The notes: generated by a model from the letters alone, not told the origin. A DNA stretch of 12,960 bases from Propionivibrio sp. (GCA_017990155.1 JAGNOM010000048.1:1-12960); one strand, 5' to 3'; positions 1-9,258 are shown, counted from the stretch's first letter. Numbers and translations are program-made.

Positions 1-353
1 CAGTTGATACTGAACGCCTCATCCAGTCCGCCGACCAGTTCCATCAGCGCCGGTTTGCCGGTGTCGAGGTAGAGCGTCAGGCAACGGCCGCCAATGCTCG
101 ACAGGATGTTGCAGATCTCGGCATTCAGGTAGTCGCGGACGAAGGCCTGTGCCTCGGCATCGCATCGGTCAAGTAACGGAATCCGCAGCTCGTAGGCCGT
201 TTGGCCGTCTCTGCCCATCTGATCGACGACGCAGACGATCCGCTCGGACTCCGCGTGGTGCAATCCGTCAAACACATGGTGAACTGTCGTGATGTAGACC
301 GGCCGACCGGCCCTGGCATCCTCCAACAGCGCCTGCAACAGTACTTTGTTCAT
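1..353 (-). CDS. Unrecognised protein, N-terminal 117 residues (cut by window edge)
   Basis: An open frame runs from an ATG at 353 off the left edge with no stop. The start is well supported: AAGGAGAAGG lies just upstream of the ATG. The protein opens MNKVLLQALLEDARAGRPVY and has no signal peptide or membrane segment, so it looks cytoplasmic. Visible features are HHVFDGLHH near residues 25-33, three scattered Cys, and a GGRCLTLYLDTGKPA stretch near residue 90. I do not recognise the family. The opening ARAGRPVYITTV faintly recalls XdhC/CoxI proteins, but the GSxPRxxG motif expected next is missing, so I do not assign it. It is the last visible gene of the minus-strand region, 135 bases after the GMC dehydrogenase, with a repeat between them. 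It could supply a missing pathway step, but nothing in the sequence shows this. Confidence 0.75.
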   Translation of the reverse strand, partial: MNKVLLQALLEDARAGRPVYITTVHHVFDGLHHAESERIVCVVDQMGRDGQTAYELRIPLLDRCDAEAQAFVRDYLNAEICNILSSIGGRCLTLYLDTGKPALMELVGGLDEAFSIN

Positions 354-376
354 TGACCTTCTCCTTGTTATCGGCT

Positions 377-443
377 CGTCATTCCGGCGAAAGCCGGAAT
401 CCAGTGGTGCTCATCTGGATTCCGGGTCAAGCCCGGAATGACG
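377..443. repeat. Dispersed inverted repeat (CGTCATTCCGG type)
   Basis: Two arms of 28 and 29 bases (377-404 and 415-443) are near-perfect reverse complements, each beginning CGTCATTCCGG when read inward from its end, with a 10-base centre. Each arm also holds its own small hairpin (CCGGCGAAAGCCGG on the left, CCGGGTCAAGCCCGG on the right). This is a widespread intergenic repeat type in proteobacterial genomes. It fills most of the gap between the GMC gene and the next gene and could form a strong RNA hairpin on either strand. Confidence 0.85.
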
Positions 444-488
444 GATTCTGTTAGGTTGTTCTGATTCGTCGCGGCCACTTCCAAGTAC

Positions 489-1994
489 TCACTGAAAGCC
501 GGTTTCTCGCAGGTGCGCCCCGACCCGCAGCGCCTGCGCAACCACCGTCAGCGCCGGGTTGACCGCCGCCGACGACGGGAAGAATCCCGAATCGACGACG
601 TACAGGTTGTCGTGGTCCCACGCCTTGCACAGCGGGTCGAGAGGCGACGTCGCCGGGTTGTTGCCGAAGCGCACGGTGCCGCACTGGTGCGAGACGACCT
701 TGGTCTCGAACAGGCGCGCGAAGACGAACGGGTAACCGGTGGCGCGCAGGATTTCCTTGCACTTGGCGACCCATCGGAAGTGGGCTTTCAGATTCGTGCG
801 GTGCCAGTGCAGGTTGATCGCGCCGTCCGGGCGGATCGTGACGCGGCTGTCAGGATGCGGCAGATCCTCGCTCTGCGCGTACCAATCGACGCTGCGCAGG
901 GCGAGCGCCGTGCGGATCGGTTTCGGCACGAAGGCCAGCGCCTCGCGCAGCATCGGTTCGCGGATCTTGCCGAGCGGCTGCAGGCTGCCCATGGGTGTAT
1001 CGCCCGCGCCTTCGCCGAAGTAGTAATCGTGCACCGCGATCGTCTTCGGGAAATGCGTCGTGTTCGTCTTGAACGGATGCACCGCCATCAATGCACTGGT
1101 GTTGTGCGTCATGTAGTTGCGCCCGACCTGATCGGAGCTGTTGGCCAGTCCGCGCGGGTTGCGCGCATCGGCCGAACGCAGCAGCAGGGCCGCGGAGTTG
1201 ATGGCGCCGGCACAGAGCACGAAGACGTCGGCGGTAATCCGTTCGATCTTGCCGTCGATCAAGACTTCGGCGGCGACGATGCGCCGACCGCTGTCGCCGG
1301 CGATCAGCTTCAGCACTTGTGCGCCCGTTTTCAGTTCGACGTTGGCGTGTGCCGTCGCCGGGCGGATCAGCTTGATCTCCGCGTCACCCTTGGCGTCGAT
1401 GCGGCACGGGAAAGCATCGCAGTTCTCGCAGCGCAGGCAGCGCCCACCGGGCCCGAAGTCGATTGCACACGGCATCGGGAAAGGCTTCAGCCCCTTCGCT
1501 TGCAAGCGCTGCTCGACGGCTTGCATCACCGGCTCGTGCGGCACCGGCGCGTGGTCAAAGTCCTTGCTGCGCGGTGGGTCGGTCGGGTCGGCGCCGCCCC
1601 GGCCATGCACGCCGAACAGCGTCTCAGCCTGCTCGTACCACGGCTCCAGATCGGCATAGGTAATCGGCCAGGCCGGCGAGACGCCTTCGTCGTGTTCAAC
1701 CTCGCCGAAGTCGCGTTCGCGGAAGCGGAACATTGCCGAGCCGTAGAACTTCGTGTTACCGCCGACGTAGTAGAACATACCCGGCTTGAACGCCTCGTTG
1801 TCAGCCCACCACGTCTCGTCGGTGTGATAGCGGCGCTGGCCGAAGACCGCTTCCGGGTCCGAGTTCTGCGCTTCGCGCGGCAGCGACTGGCCGCGTTCGA
1901 GGATCAAGGTCCGCGTGCCGCTGCCGGCCAACTGCAGGGCGACCGAGCCGCCGCCGCAGCCGGAGCCGATGATTACCACGTCGTAGGATTTCAT
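489..1994 (-). CDS. GMC-family FAD-dependent dehydrogenase with a CxxCxxCx4C cluster
   Basis: This 501-residue flavoprotein belongs to the GMC (glucose-methanol-choline) oxidoreductases, which oxidise an alcohol group of a sugar or polyol using FAD. Visible motifs are the N-terminal FAD loop GSGCGGG at residues 10-16 and acidic Glu33 for the ribose. The FAD-contacting GGNTKFYGSAMFR stretch follows at about 78-90. The C-terminal domain carries catalytic His436 in SHQCGT and Asn479 in the AAVNP motif. Between them lie Cys186, 189, 192 and 197 (CLRCENCDAFPC). The spacing suggests a metal or Fe-S site, comparable in place to the 3Fe-4S cluster I recall in Burkholderia FAD-glucose dehydrogenase. 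There is no signal peptide, so it should be cytoplasmic. It lies 33 bases after the activase gene and is probably co-transcribed. The substrate is unknown; a sugar such as the one imported by the ABC system is an inference, and choline is unlikely given the context. Confidence 0.88.
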   Translation of the reverse strand: MKSYDVVIIGSGCGGGSVALQLAGSGTRTLILERGQSLPREAQNSDPEAVFGQRRYHTDETWWADNEAFKPGMFYYVGGNTKFYGSAMFRFRERDFGEVEHDEGVSPAWPITYADLEPWYEQAETLFGVHGRGGADPTDPPRSKDFDHAPVPHEPVMQAVEQRLQAKGLKPFPMPCAIDFGPGGRCLRCENCDAFPCRIDAKGDAEIKLIRPATAHANVELKTGAQVLKLIAGDSGRRIVAAEVLIDGKIERITADVFVLCAGAINSAALLLRSADARNPRGLANSSDQVGRNYMTHNTSALMAVHPFKTNTTHFPKTIAVHDYYFGEGAGDTPMGSLQPLGKIREPMLREALAFVPKPIRTALALRSVDWYAQSEDLPHPDSRVTIRPDGAINLHWHRTNLKAHFRWVAKCKEILRATGYPFVFARLFETKVVSHQCGTVRFGNNPATSPLDPLCKAWDHDNLYVVDSGFFPSSAAVNPALTVVAQALRVGAHLRETGFQ

Positions 1995-2027
1995 GTTCCC
2001 TTCCCTCTTCTATTGATCGACTGCCGC

Positions 2028-2900
2028 CTACCCGCCCACCGTGACTTCATACCCGGCCGCCTTGGCCCGCCGTACATACGGCTCGACCTCTTCCTCTGCT
2101 GGCGGCGGAATGTCAGCCATCGCATAGTCGAGCCCGACCAGCTTGTACTTGCTGGCGCCGTACTGGTGGAACGGCAGGAGATGCAATTCGTGCAACCCGA
2201 ATGGCGCCAGGAACTCGAGCACCCGCTCCAGGTTTTCCATGCTCATCGTGTAGCCGGGGATCAGCGGCAGGCGCGGAATCACATGACTACCCTGCGCGCA
2301 AAGCGCCGCGAAGTTGTCGAGTACCCGCTTGAGGTTGATGCCGGTGACCGCATGCGCGCGATCCGGGTCCATGATCTTGAAGTCGTAGAGCACTTCGTCG
2401 CAGTGTTTCGCCATCTCGAGCAAGGCGGTGCGACTGCCATGCCCGGTCGTTTCGACGGCGGTGGCAATACCCAGCGCCCTGAGCCGCTTTAGTAGGCGCG
2501 TGGCGAACGCCGCCTGACTGAGCACTTCGCCGCCGGACAGCGTGACGCCGCCGCCCGAGACGCGGAAGAAAACCTCGTCCTTCATCACCTCGCGCATCAA
2601 CTCGTCGAGCGTGTAGTCGGTGCCCATCTGCTGATAGGCGCCGGACGGGCATTCATCGACGTCGAGCGCGCAGGTGCCGCAATGAATGCACTTCGCCTCG
2701 CGCCGGATGAAAGCTGCCTCGCGCGAACGCGATTCCGGATTCGAGCACCACGGACAATGCAGCGGACAGCCCTTGAAGAAGACCAGGGTACGAATGCCGG
2801 CGCCGTCGTTCAGCGAATAGCGCTGGATATTGAAGATCCGCGCCCGCTCTTCGCCGGGCTTCCCCCTATAGTCGGTGAGCGGTACGACGGATGATGTCAT
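2028..2900 (-). CDS. pflC: Glycyl radical enzyme activase, PflC-like radical SAM protein
   Basis: This 290-residue radical SAM enzyme makes the glycyl radical on its partner GRE by cleaving S-adenosylmethionine at a 4Fe-4S cluster. The SAM-cluster cysteines are Cys45, 49 and 52 in KGCPLHCPWC. A single ferredoxin-like set follows at Cys71, 74, 77 and 84, and then SGGGVTLSGGE at residues 115-125. From memory of E. coli PflC, the match is close over the whole length, including NIQRYSLNDG, REAKC..C..C, DECPSGA, VIPRLPLIPG, LLPFHQYG and the C-terminal VTVGG. I chose the ATG at 2900: the frame extends upstream to 2969, but those 23 residues overlap GRE coding sequence and look unlike the family. 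The start overlaps the GRE gene by 35 bases, suggesting translational coupling. Function as an activase is near certain; the ortholog name rests on recall, not an alignment. Confidence 0.93.
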   Translation of the reverse strand: MTSSVVPLTDYRGKPGEERARIFNIQRYSLNDGAGIRTLVFFKGCPLHCPWCSNPESRSREAAFIRREAKCIHCGTCALDVDECPSGAYQQMGTDYTLDELMREVMKDEVFFRVSGGGVTLSGGEVLSQAAFATRLLKRLRALGIATAVETTGHGSRTALLEMAKHCDEVLYDFKIMDPDRAHAVTGINLKRVLDNFAALCAQGSHVIPRLPLIPGYTMSMENLERVLEFLAPFGLHELHLLPFHQYGASKYKLVGLDYAMADIPPPAEEEVEPYVRRAKAAGYEVTVGG

Positions 2901-5184
2901 CCTGGATTTCCCTGGAAAGTTCGACGAAGAAGGCGCTATAGCCCGCCACGCGCACCAGCAAGCCCGCAAACTCCTGCGGATTCTTCTGCGCTTCGATCAA
3001 GGTCTCGACATTGACCACGTTGAACTGCACGTGCAGGATCTTCAGGCGCATGAAGGCGACCAGGAAATCGGCCAGCTTGTTGAGCCCGTGTTCGCCTTCC
3101 AGCGTGCTCGGCATCATCTTCAGGTTGAGGAGGCTGCCGTTGGAGAGCAGCAGGTTGTCGAGCTTGCTCACCGACTTCAGCACCGCCGTCGGTCCCAGTT
3201 CGTCGCGTCCGCCCATCGGTGACAGGCCGCCGTCCGCCAGTTGTTCCTTGGCGCGGCGCCCGTCCGGCGTCGCCCCGACGACTTCGCCGAGCGGCATGTG
3301 CGCCGAGACGGTGTAGGAGCCGGGCGAGAACACGCCGCCGCGCGGGTTGGTGTATTTCTCGACCTCGTCGCAGAACAGCTTGAGTACGCGCACGCCGACC
3401 ATGTCGACCTCGTCGATATCGTTGCCATACTTGATGTACTTGTTGATCAGGCGGGTACGCACCTTCTCGCCATCGGGCACCTGGAAGTCGGCGTCGAGCA
3501 CGTCGAGGAATTGATCGAAGCCAAGGCGCTTTTCGCCAAAGACGATGCCTTTCAACGCGACCAGCGAGTCGGCCAGGTTGGCGGTTCCGATGCCCTGCAC
3601 GCCGGAGAGGTTGTAGCGCGCGCCGCCTTCGGTGACGTCGAGCCCCTTGTCCAGGCAATCGGTCATCAATGCCGACAGCAGCGGGATCGGCGCCCAGTCG
3701 CGATGGCCGATGTCGCAGATGTTGGCGCCTTCGACCATCAGCTGCACGTAATGGCGAATGTTGTCGTCCAGGCGTTCGCAGATGCGCTCGTAACTCACGT
3801 CCGCGTCGCCACGGAAGGACTTCAGGGTCAATTCCAGGACCTTGAGCAGGTTGAACATCGCGATGTCGTGCAACCCGTAGGTCTTGCCGGGAATCGACAG
3901 CTCGACGCAGCCGACCACCGCGTAGTCGCGCGCATCCTGCAGCGAGACGCCGCGGTTCATCTGCGAGGCGATCACGCCTTCGTCGTTGAACACCTGCGGA
4001 ATGCCGGTGCCGATGCGGATCGTCTCCGCCGCTTTCAGGAGGAATGCCCGGCTCATACCCTCATGCACGCGCACGCCAAGGTTCGGTTGCGGCAGCAGGA
4101 TGTCCTGGTAGGTGTCGAGACAAAGCTGCGAGAGCGGCGTTTCGGTGTCGTGCCCAAGTGTGTCCTGGCCGCCGAGCAGGATGGTGTAGCCGGTCGGGAA
4201 GCCGGCGAAGAACTTGGCGCTGCTCGCCGAGCGCAGCAACACCACGTCGTTCATCTTGACCCACAAGCTCTCGAGCAGTTCGCGCAACGCCGCTGGGTCT
4301 TCTCCCTTTTCGAGCGACGCCTTGTAGTACGGCCACATGTACTGGTCGAAGCGGCCGAGCGACAACGAGCTGGCGTTCGATTCGTACTGTAGGATGACAT
4401 TCATGTACCAGAACAGCTGGCACGCCTCGCGGAAGTCTTCCGGCGCTTCGAAGGCGATCTTCGTCGAGAGGGTCGCGATGCGCTCCAGTTCGACCCGGCG
4501 CTGCGGATCGCCGCACTTCGCAGCCATTTCAAGGGCCAGATCGCGGTAGCGCAGGATGTGCTCGGACGCCGCTTCGACGAGAATAGCAACGGCCTGGTAG
4601 AACACGTTATCGGGCTGTTCGGCAGCGTGCCGCGCCACCTCTTCACCGAGTGCGCGCAGCCCCAGTTTCAGGAAGCGCGGGAAGTCGACGATGATATGCC
4701 CCTGCCCTTTGTCCGTCTGGTTGATGCTGAAGATCTTAGTGGCGACCGCGTCCTTTACTTCCTGCGTAAACTGCGCGTTGATGAAGTCCTTCATCGAGCG
4801 CCCTTCCCAGTACGGGTAGAGCTCGGTGCGGTAGATATCCTTGTCGCGCTCGGAAATCAGGAACTTGTCCTGCGGACGGCTGTGGAAGGTGTCCAGTTCC
4901 TTCGCTATCCAGTACGGGTCCATCTCGGGCGAGACGATCCCGGCGCGCGGCTTGATCGTGCGGTTGCCGGCGATCAGTTCGTCGTCGCGGATCGAGATGT
5001 TCACCTTGCGCAGGACGTGCGCTGCAGCCTTTGCGCGCCGCAGCTGGACGTGCTCGCCCTCGGTCTGGCGATGGCTCTCGGTGTAGAGCAGTGCGCGCTC
5101 GAGCGAGATTTCGCGCGGCCGATAGAACAACGCCGCCTTGAGCCGGAGAATCCGGCCGATGCCTTTGCTTTCCTTGGTATCCAT
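2866..5184 (-). CDS. pflD: Glycyl radical enzyme, PflD-like (anhydrohexitol-phosphate lyase candidate)
   Basis: This is a complete GRE of 772 residues from this start (775 from the ATG at 5193; residue numbers here count from 5193). The catalytic site is GCVE with Cys429 and Glu431, the C-O lyase/dehydratase type, unlike the Cys-Cys pair of pyruvate formate-lyase. The radical-bearing Gly751 sits in RVAGYSA near the C-terminus. From memory of E. coli PflD the similarity is high throughout, for example NQTDKGQGHII, QYESNASSLSLGRFDQYM, SIPGKTYGLHDIAMFNLLKV, ANICDIGHRDWAP and the C-terminal EIQDDIIRRTAH. As I recall recent biochemistry, PflD opens 1,5-anhydromannitol-6-phosphate to 1-deoxyfructose-6-phosphate and YbiW acts on the glucitol epimer. 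The same reaction here is inference. The enzyme is oxygen-sensitive as a family and implies anaerobic use. The 5184 ATG is preferred because AAAGGA lies 8 bases upstream of it, while the same site abuts the 5193 ATG. Confidence 0.93.
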   Translation of the reverse strand: MDTKESKGIGRILRLKAALFYRPREISLERALLYTESHRQTEGEHVQLRRAKAAAHVLRKVNISIRDDELIAGNRTIKPRAGIVSPEMDPYWIAKELDTFHSRPQDKFLISERDKDIYRTELYPYWEGRSMKDFINAQFTQEVKDAVATKIFSINQTDKGQGHIIVDFPRFLKLGLRALGEEVARHAAEQPDNVFYQAVAILVEAASEHILRYRDLALEMAAKCGDPQRRVELERIATLSTKIAFEAPEDFREACQLFWYMNVILQYESNASSLSLGRFDQYMWPYYKASLEKGEDPAALRELLESLWVKMNDVVLLRSASSAKFFAGFPTGYTILLGGQDTLGHDTETPLSQLCLDTYQDILLPQPNLGVRVHEGMSRAFLLKAAETIRIGTGIPQVFNDEGVIASQMNRGVSLQDARDYAVVGCVELSIPGKTYGLHDIAMFNLLKVLELTLKSFRGDADVSYERICERLDDNIRHYVQLMVEGANICDIGHRDWAPIPLLSALMTDCLDKGLDVTEGGARYNLSGVQGIGTANLADSLVALKGIVFGEKRLGFDQFLDVLDADFQVPDGEKVRTRLINKYIKYGNDIDEVDMVGVRVLKLFCDEVEKYTNPRGGVFSPGSYTVSAHMPLGEVVGATPDGRRAKEQLADGGLSPMGGRDELGPTAVLKSVSKLDNLLLSNGSLLNLKMMPSTLEGEHGLNKLADFLVAFMRLKILHVQFNVVNVETLIEAQKNPQEFAGLLVRVAGYSAFFVELSREIQDDIIRRTAHRL

Positions 5185-5192
5185 AACGTCCA

Positions 5193-5198
5193 TCCTTT
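5193..5198 (-). promoter_or_regulatory. Ribosome binding site deciding the GRE start
   Basis: AAAGGA on the minus strand lies 8 bases before the ATG at 5184 and directly touches the ATG at 5193. Spacing favours the inner start, giving a protein that begins MDTKESKG. A weaker AGG further upstream could serve the outer ATG. Confidence 0.5.
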
Positions 5199-5254
5199 CG
5201 CCTGATCAATGCCTTTTTCGTTTCTGCACGTGTTTCTTGAGTTTCGCTCACCAC

Positions 5255-5342
5255 TACCGTTCGCCCTGAGCCTGTCGAAGGGCGGGTTGCCCTCGCTTTA
5301 GCAGCGCCCGTTCATGGTTCGACAAGCTCACCACGAACGGTA
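5255..5342. repeat. Dispersed inverted repeat (TACCGTTCG type)
   Basis: The element begins TACCGTTCGCCCTGAGC and ends CACCACGAACGGTA, with imperfect complementary arms containing CCTGTCGAAGGGC and GGTTCGACAAGCTCA. This arm pattern is a familiar dispersed intergenic repeat in proteobacteria. It sits wholly within the gap ahead of the GRE gene and could form a long hairpin in the transcript. Confidence 0.8.
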
Positions 5343-5453
5343 GATATGTCGTCAGTCGCATTCCGCTCAATAACACTCACCCGTTCTTCGGCCGATCCAA
5401 CCCCCTCCCGGCGTCGCGCCCGGATTCAAACAGGAAGGGGAAGTCCGGCAGTT

Positions 5454-5471
5454 GGGCGGCGGGCGCCGCCC
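5454..5471 (-). terminator. GC-rich hairpin downstream of the second permease
   Basis: GGGCGGC and GCCGCCC form a perfect 7-bp stem around a 4-base loop, about 40 bases after the permease stop codon. No T-run follows on the minus strand, so it is not a standard intrinsic terminator. It could slow polymerase or protect the 3' end of the transporter message. Confidence 0.3.
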
Positions 5472-5513
5472 GGTCGTGTTCTAGGAAGGGACTGTTGTCA
5501 TACGCAATACCTC

Positions 5514-6485
5514 TCAGACCAACTCGCGTCTGCGCTTTCGGTAGAAGCAGTCCATCCAGATGATGCCGACGATGACCGCGCCCTTGAGCAGGATCTGGAT
5601 ATAGGAACTGATCCCGAGCATGTTCATCGCGTTGTCGAGGATGCCGAACACCAGAAGTCCGAGCGCCGACTGCGGAATGCCGCCGATACCGCCGGCAAAC
5701 GACGTGCCGCCGACGACGACGCCGCAGTTCACGATCAGGGCTGCTGTTTCGCCGTAGATCGACGAGCCTGTGTTGAGCTTTGACGACAGCAGGACGCCGG
5801 CCAACGCCGCCGCCATGCCGCTGATCACGAAGGCCATCCATTTGGTGCGCACGACATTGATCCCCGAATACAGCGCGACTTCGTAATCGCCGCCGATCGC
5901 GTATAGGTTTCGGCCGTACGCCGTATAGCGCATCAGCCAGTGCGTGACCGCAAAGCAGACGAGCATGATGATCACGAGGTAAGGCACGCCGAAGAAATCG
6001 CCGTTGCCGATCATCATGAAGTCCGGGTTGCTCGCCGGAACCGGCCGCGCGTCGGTAAGTTGCTGCGCGACGCCGGTGAGCAGCATCCCCATGCCGAGCG
6101 TGATGATGAACGGTTCTGTCTTCTGCTGTACGACCAGGAAGCCGTTGATGAAGCCGACGAAGGCGCCGAAAGCGAGCGCGCACAGGATCGCCGCCCAGAT
6201 CGGCATCACGTCGAGCAGCTTGATGGCGATGATGCCCGCCACCACGAGAATGCCGCCGATCGACAGATCGCACCCGCCGCTGATGACCGTCAGCGTCACG
6301 CCGAAAGCCAGGATCAACAGGATCGACGTCGAATTCAGCATGTCGAGCAGATTGAACGCCGTGTAGAAGTTCGTCGGGAAAAACGCCATGACCGCCAGCA
6401 TGCCGACGATGGCCAGAAACGCCTTCTGCTTGGTCGCCAGGGCCAGGAGCGACGTACCGTTAATACCGATTGCACCGATAGTCAT
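5514..6485 (-). CDS. Sugar ABC transporter permease (RbsC type), second copy
   Basis: This 323-residue, multi-span inner-membrane protein belongs to the ribose/xylose/galactose permease family (BPD_transp_2) and forms half of the translocation channel. Family motifs are ISGGCDLSIGGIL near residue 68, the AIGGDYEVALYSGI coupling region where the family usually has AIGGN..AARLSGI, and VVGGTSFAGGIGG in the last third. The C-terminus is basic (RKRRREL), fitting an inside location. GGAG lies 7 bases before the start, and the gene follows the other permease after a 10-base gap, so the two are translated from one message. Having two distinct permease genes implies a heterodimeric channel. The substrate cannot be read from the sequence; a sugar or polyol is supported by family membership. 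Confidence 0.9.
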   Translation of the reverse strand: MTIGAIGINGTSLLALATKQKAFLAIVGMLAVMAFFPTNFYTAFNLLDMLNSTSILLILAFGVTLTVISGGCDLSIGGILVVAGIIAIKLLDVMPIWAAILCALAFGAFVGFINGFLVVQQKTEPFIITLGMGMLLTGVAQQLTDARPVPASNPDFMMIGNGDFFGVPYLVIIMLVCFAVTHWLMRYTAYGRNLYAIGGDYEVALYSGINVVRTKWMAFVISGMAAALAGVLLSSKLNTGSSIYGETAALIVNCGVVVGGTSFAGGIGGIPQSALGLLVFGILDNAMNMLGISSYIQILLKGAVIVGIIWMDCFYRKRRRELV

Positions 6486-6495
6486 TTGCTTTCTC

Positions 6496-7511
6496 CTACG
6501 ACTGCTTGCGGTTGTCGAGCCAGATGGCGACGACCAGGATGGCGCCCTTCAGCACGACCTGCATGTACGGCGTGACGCCGAGCAGGTTGAGGCAGTTGGA
6601 CATGAGGATGACCAGCAGCACGCCAAGCACCGTACGCAGCACGCTGCCGGTTCCGCCCTTGAGCGTGGTACCGCCGACGACGACCGCGAGGATGGCATTG
6701 GTCTCGTACCCGACGCCGATCACCGGCGAGGCAGTGGTGATGCGTGAGAAGAGGATGATCGCGCCGATTGCGGCCATGAAACCCGAGATCGTGTAGATGA
6801 CCACGATGCTGCGGCTGACCGGGACGCCGCACAACTGCGCCGCGGTCTTGTTGCCGCCGGTCAGGCAGATGGCGCGGCCCATGCGCGTTTGCGTCTGGAA
6901 GACCCATAGCACGGCGAGGCAGACGAGGAAGATGACGAAGGACACCGAGACGAAGCCGACACTGCCCTGCCCGATCGCCTCGATCACCGAGACGTCGCCC
7001 TTGATGAAGCGCATGTGTTTGGTCGAACCGCCGCTGTACATCAGCGCGATCGCCGAATACACCGTGCTCATGCCGAAGGTGATGAACAACGCTTCGGCCT
7101 GCGTCAGCGCGCCCGAACTCAGCACCAGCTTGGCGTTGACGTACCCGCACAGGGCGCCGATGGCGAGCCCAACCATGATCGCCGGCACCTGCCCGATCGG
7201 GTCGATCAGCGTGACTGTGACCACGGCGACCAGCGAAATCGTCCCGGCCACCGAGAGATCGATGAAGCCACCTATGATGACGAAGGTCATGCCGAGCGCG
7301 ACCATCACCAGCGGCCCGAACTGCCGCATGATGTTGAGCAGGTTCGCCGGCGTCATGAAGTTCGGCTCGACGACGACGGTGATCAGCACCAGCCAGACGA
7401 TGGCGACGACGACCAGGTATTCGCGGAGGATCGAGCGGAGGAAGCGCGAAATCGAAAAACCCGTGCTCGCTTCGTTCGGGGCTTTCAGTGCACTGCTTGC
7501 ATTGGTTGCGT

Positions 7512-7515
<4 letters not shown>
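6496..7515 (-). CDS. Sugar ABC transporter permease (RbsC type), first copy
   Basis: This 339-residue permease of the same RbsC-like family has a cytoplasmic lead of about 30 residues and then many hydrophobic spans. Motifs include FVIIGGFIDLSVAG near residue 80, CLTGGNKTAAQLCGV, and VVGGTTLKGGTGS in the last third. It should pair with the adjacent permease under the shared ATPase. Its ATG overlaps the ATPase stop as ATGA (7512-7515), the usual sign of translational coupling, and a GGAG is present within the end of the ATPase gene. Substrate specificity is set mainly by the binding protein, so this gene adds no further information about it. Confidence 0.9.
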
Positions 7516-9020
<1,505 letters not shown>

Positions 9021-9022
9021 AT

Positions 9023-9032
9023 TCACCCCCCT
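9023..9032 (-). promoter_or_regulatory. Ribosome binding site fixing the ATPase start
   Basis: AGGGGGGTGA on the minus strand lies immediately before the ATG at 9020 at workable spacing. It supports this start over the longer open frame reaching 9221. Confidence 0.6.
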
Positions 9033-9060
9033 GGGCAATCGCATGAATGCCTTACGCGTC

Positions 9061-9218
9061 AACTCCTCCCCTTCAAGGGGGAGATCGGGAGGGGGATGGG
9101 GTTTTCCAGCGGTTATTTCGTCGATCAACCCGCCGTTTGCGCCCCATCCCCACCCCACCCATCCAATCGCAAACGTCGCTTTCGCGACCTTCCCCTTGAA
9201 GGTGAGGGAGCGGACGTT
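9061..9218. repeat. Imperfect inverted repeat element between binding protein and ATPase genes
   Basis: The left arm (about 9061-9101) has CTCCCCTTCAAGGGGGAG followed by GGGGGATGGGG. The right arm (about 9140-9218) has CCCCATCCCC followed by CTTCCCCTTGAAGG and GAGGGAG, so the arms are imperfect reverse complements around a centre of about 40 bases. Purine-rich and pyrimidine-rich blocks alternate. This resembles common dispersed repeats whose chance translation reads PPPDLPLEGEE. Its position just after the binding protein gene could shift expression toward the binding protein. Confidence 0.75.
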
Positions 9219-9258
9219 CATGCCACTTGCCCTGATTCCACCCGCTACCGATCGATGG

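Larger units (their letters stand above)
5185..5513. other. Non-coding gap between transporter and GRE genes
   Basis: This stretch of about 320 bases separates the last permease gene from the GRE gene. It contains an inverted repeat (5255-5342), a 7-bp GC hairpin (5454-5471) and a GC-rich segment with C and G runs (about 5395-5445) that may be a decayed repeat. I found no convincing promoter, no FNR-type site (TTGAT-N4-ATCAA) and no copy of the 16-bp operator seen at 10290 and 10333. The GRE genes may therefore be read from the transporter promoter, or from a promoter I cannot recognise. Confidence 0.7.

Noticed and set aside
732..740. GTAACCGGT inside the GMC gene resembling part of the operator
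   Set aside because: It matches only part of the 16-bp palindrome, lies deep in coding sequence and has no promoter beside it.
489..1994. Choline dehydrogenase (BetA) linked to the BCCT transporter
   Set aside because: The protein has a mid-chain cysteine cluster and a different overall pattern from BetA. It lies about 10 kb from the BCCT gene in a sugar-type region with no BetB or BetI gene.
513..2492. Plus-strand open frame of 659 codons opposite the GMC and activase genes
   Set aside because: It is rich in Arg, Ala and His with low-complexity character, has no recognisable motif and no ribosome binding site, and lies antisense to two clear enzymes. It is a GC-rich shadow frame.
3241..4392. 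Plus-strand open frame of 383 codons opposite the GRE gene
   Set aside because: It is an antisense shadow of a highly conserved enzyme, with no family motif or plausible start.
2866..5193. Pyruvate formate-lyase or benzylsuccinate synthase for the GRE
   Set aside because: The active site is GCVE with a single Cys and a Glu, not the Cys-Cys pair of pyruvate formate-lyase. The sequence follows PflD, and the small subunits of benzylsuccinate synthase are absent.
9061..9218. Insertion sequence or CRISPR remnant
   Set aside because: There is no transposase frame, no target duplication I can see, and no regularly spaced direct repeats. The structure is a simple imperfect inverted repeat.
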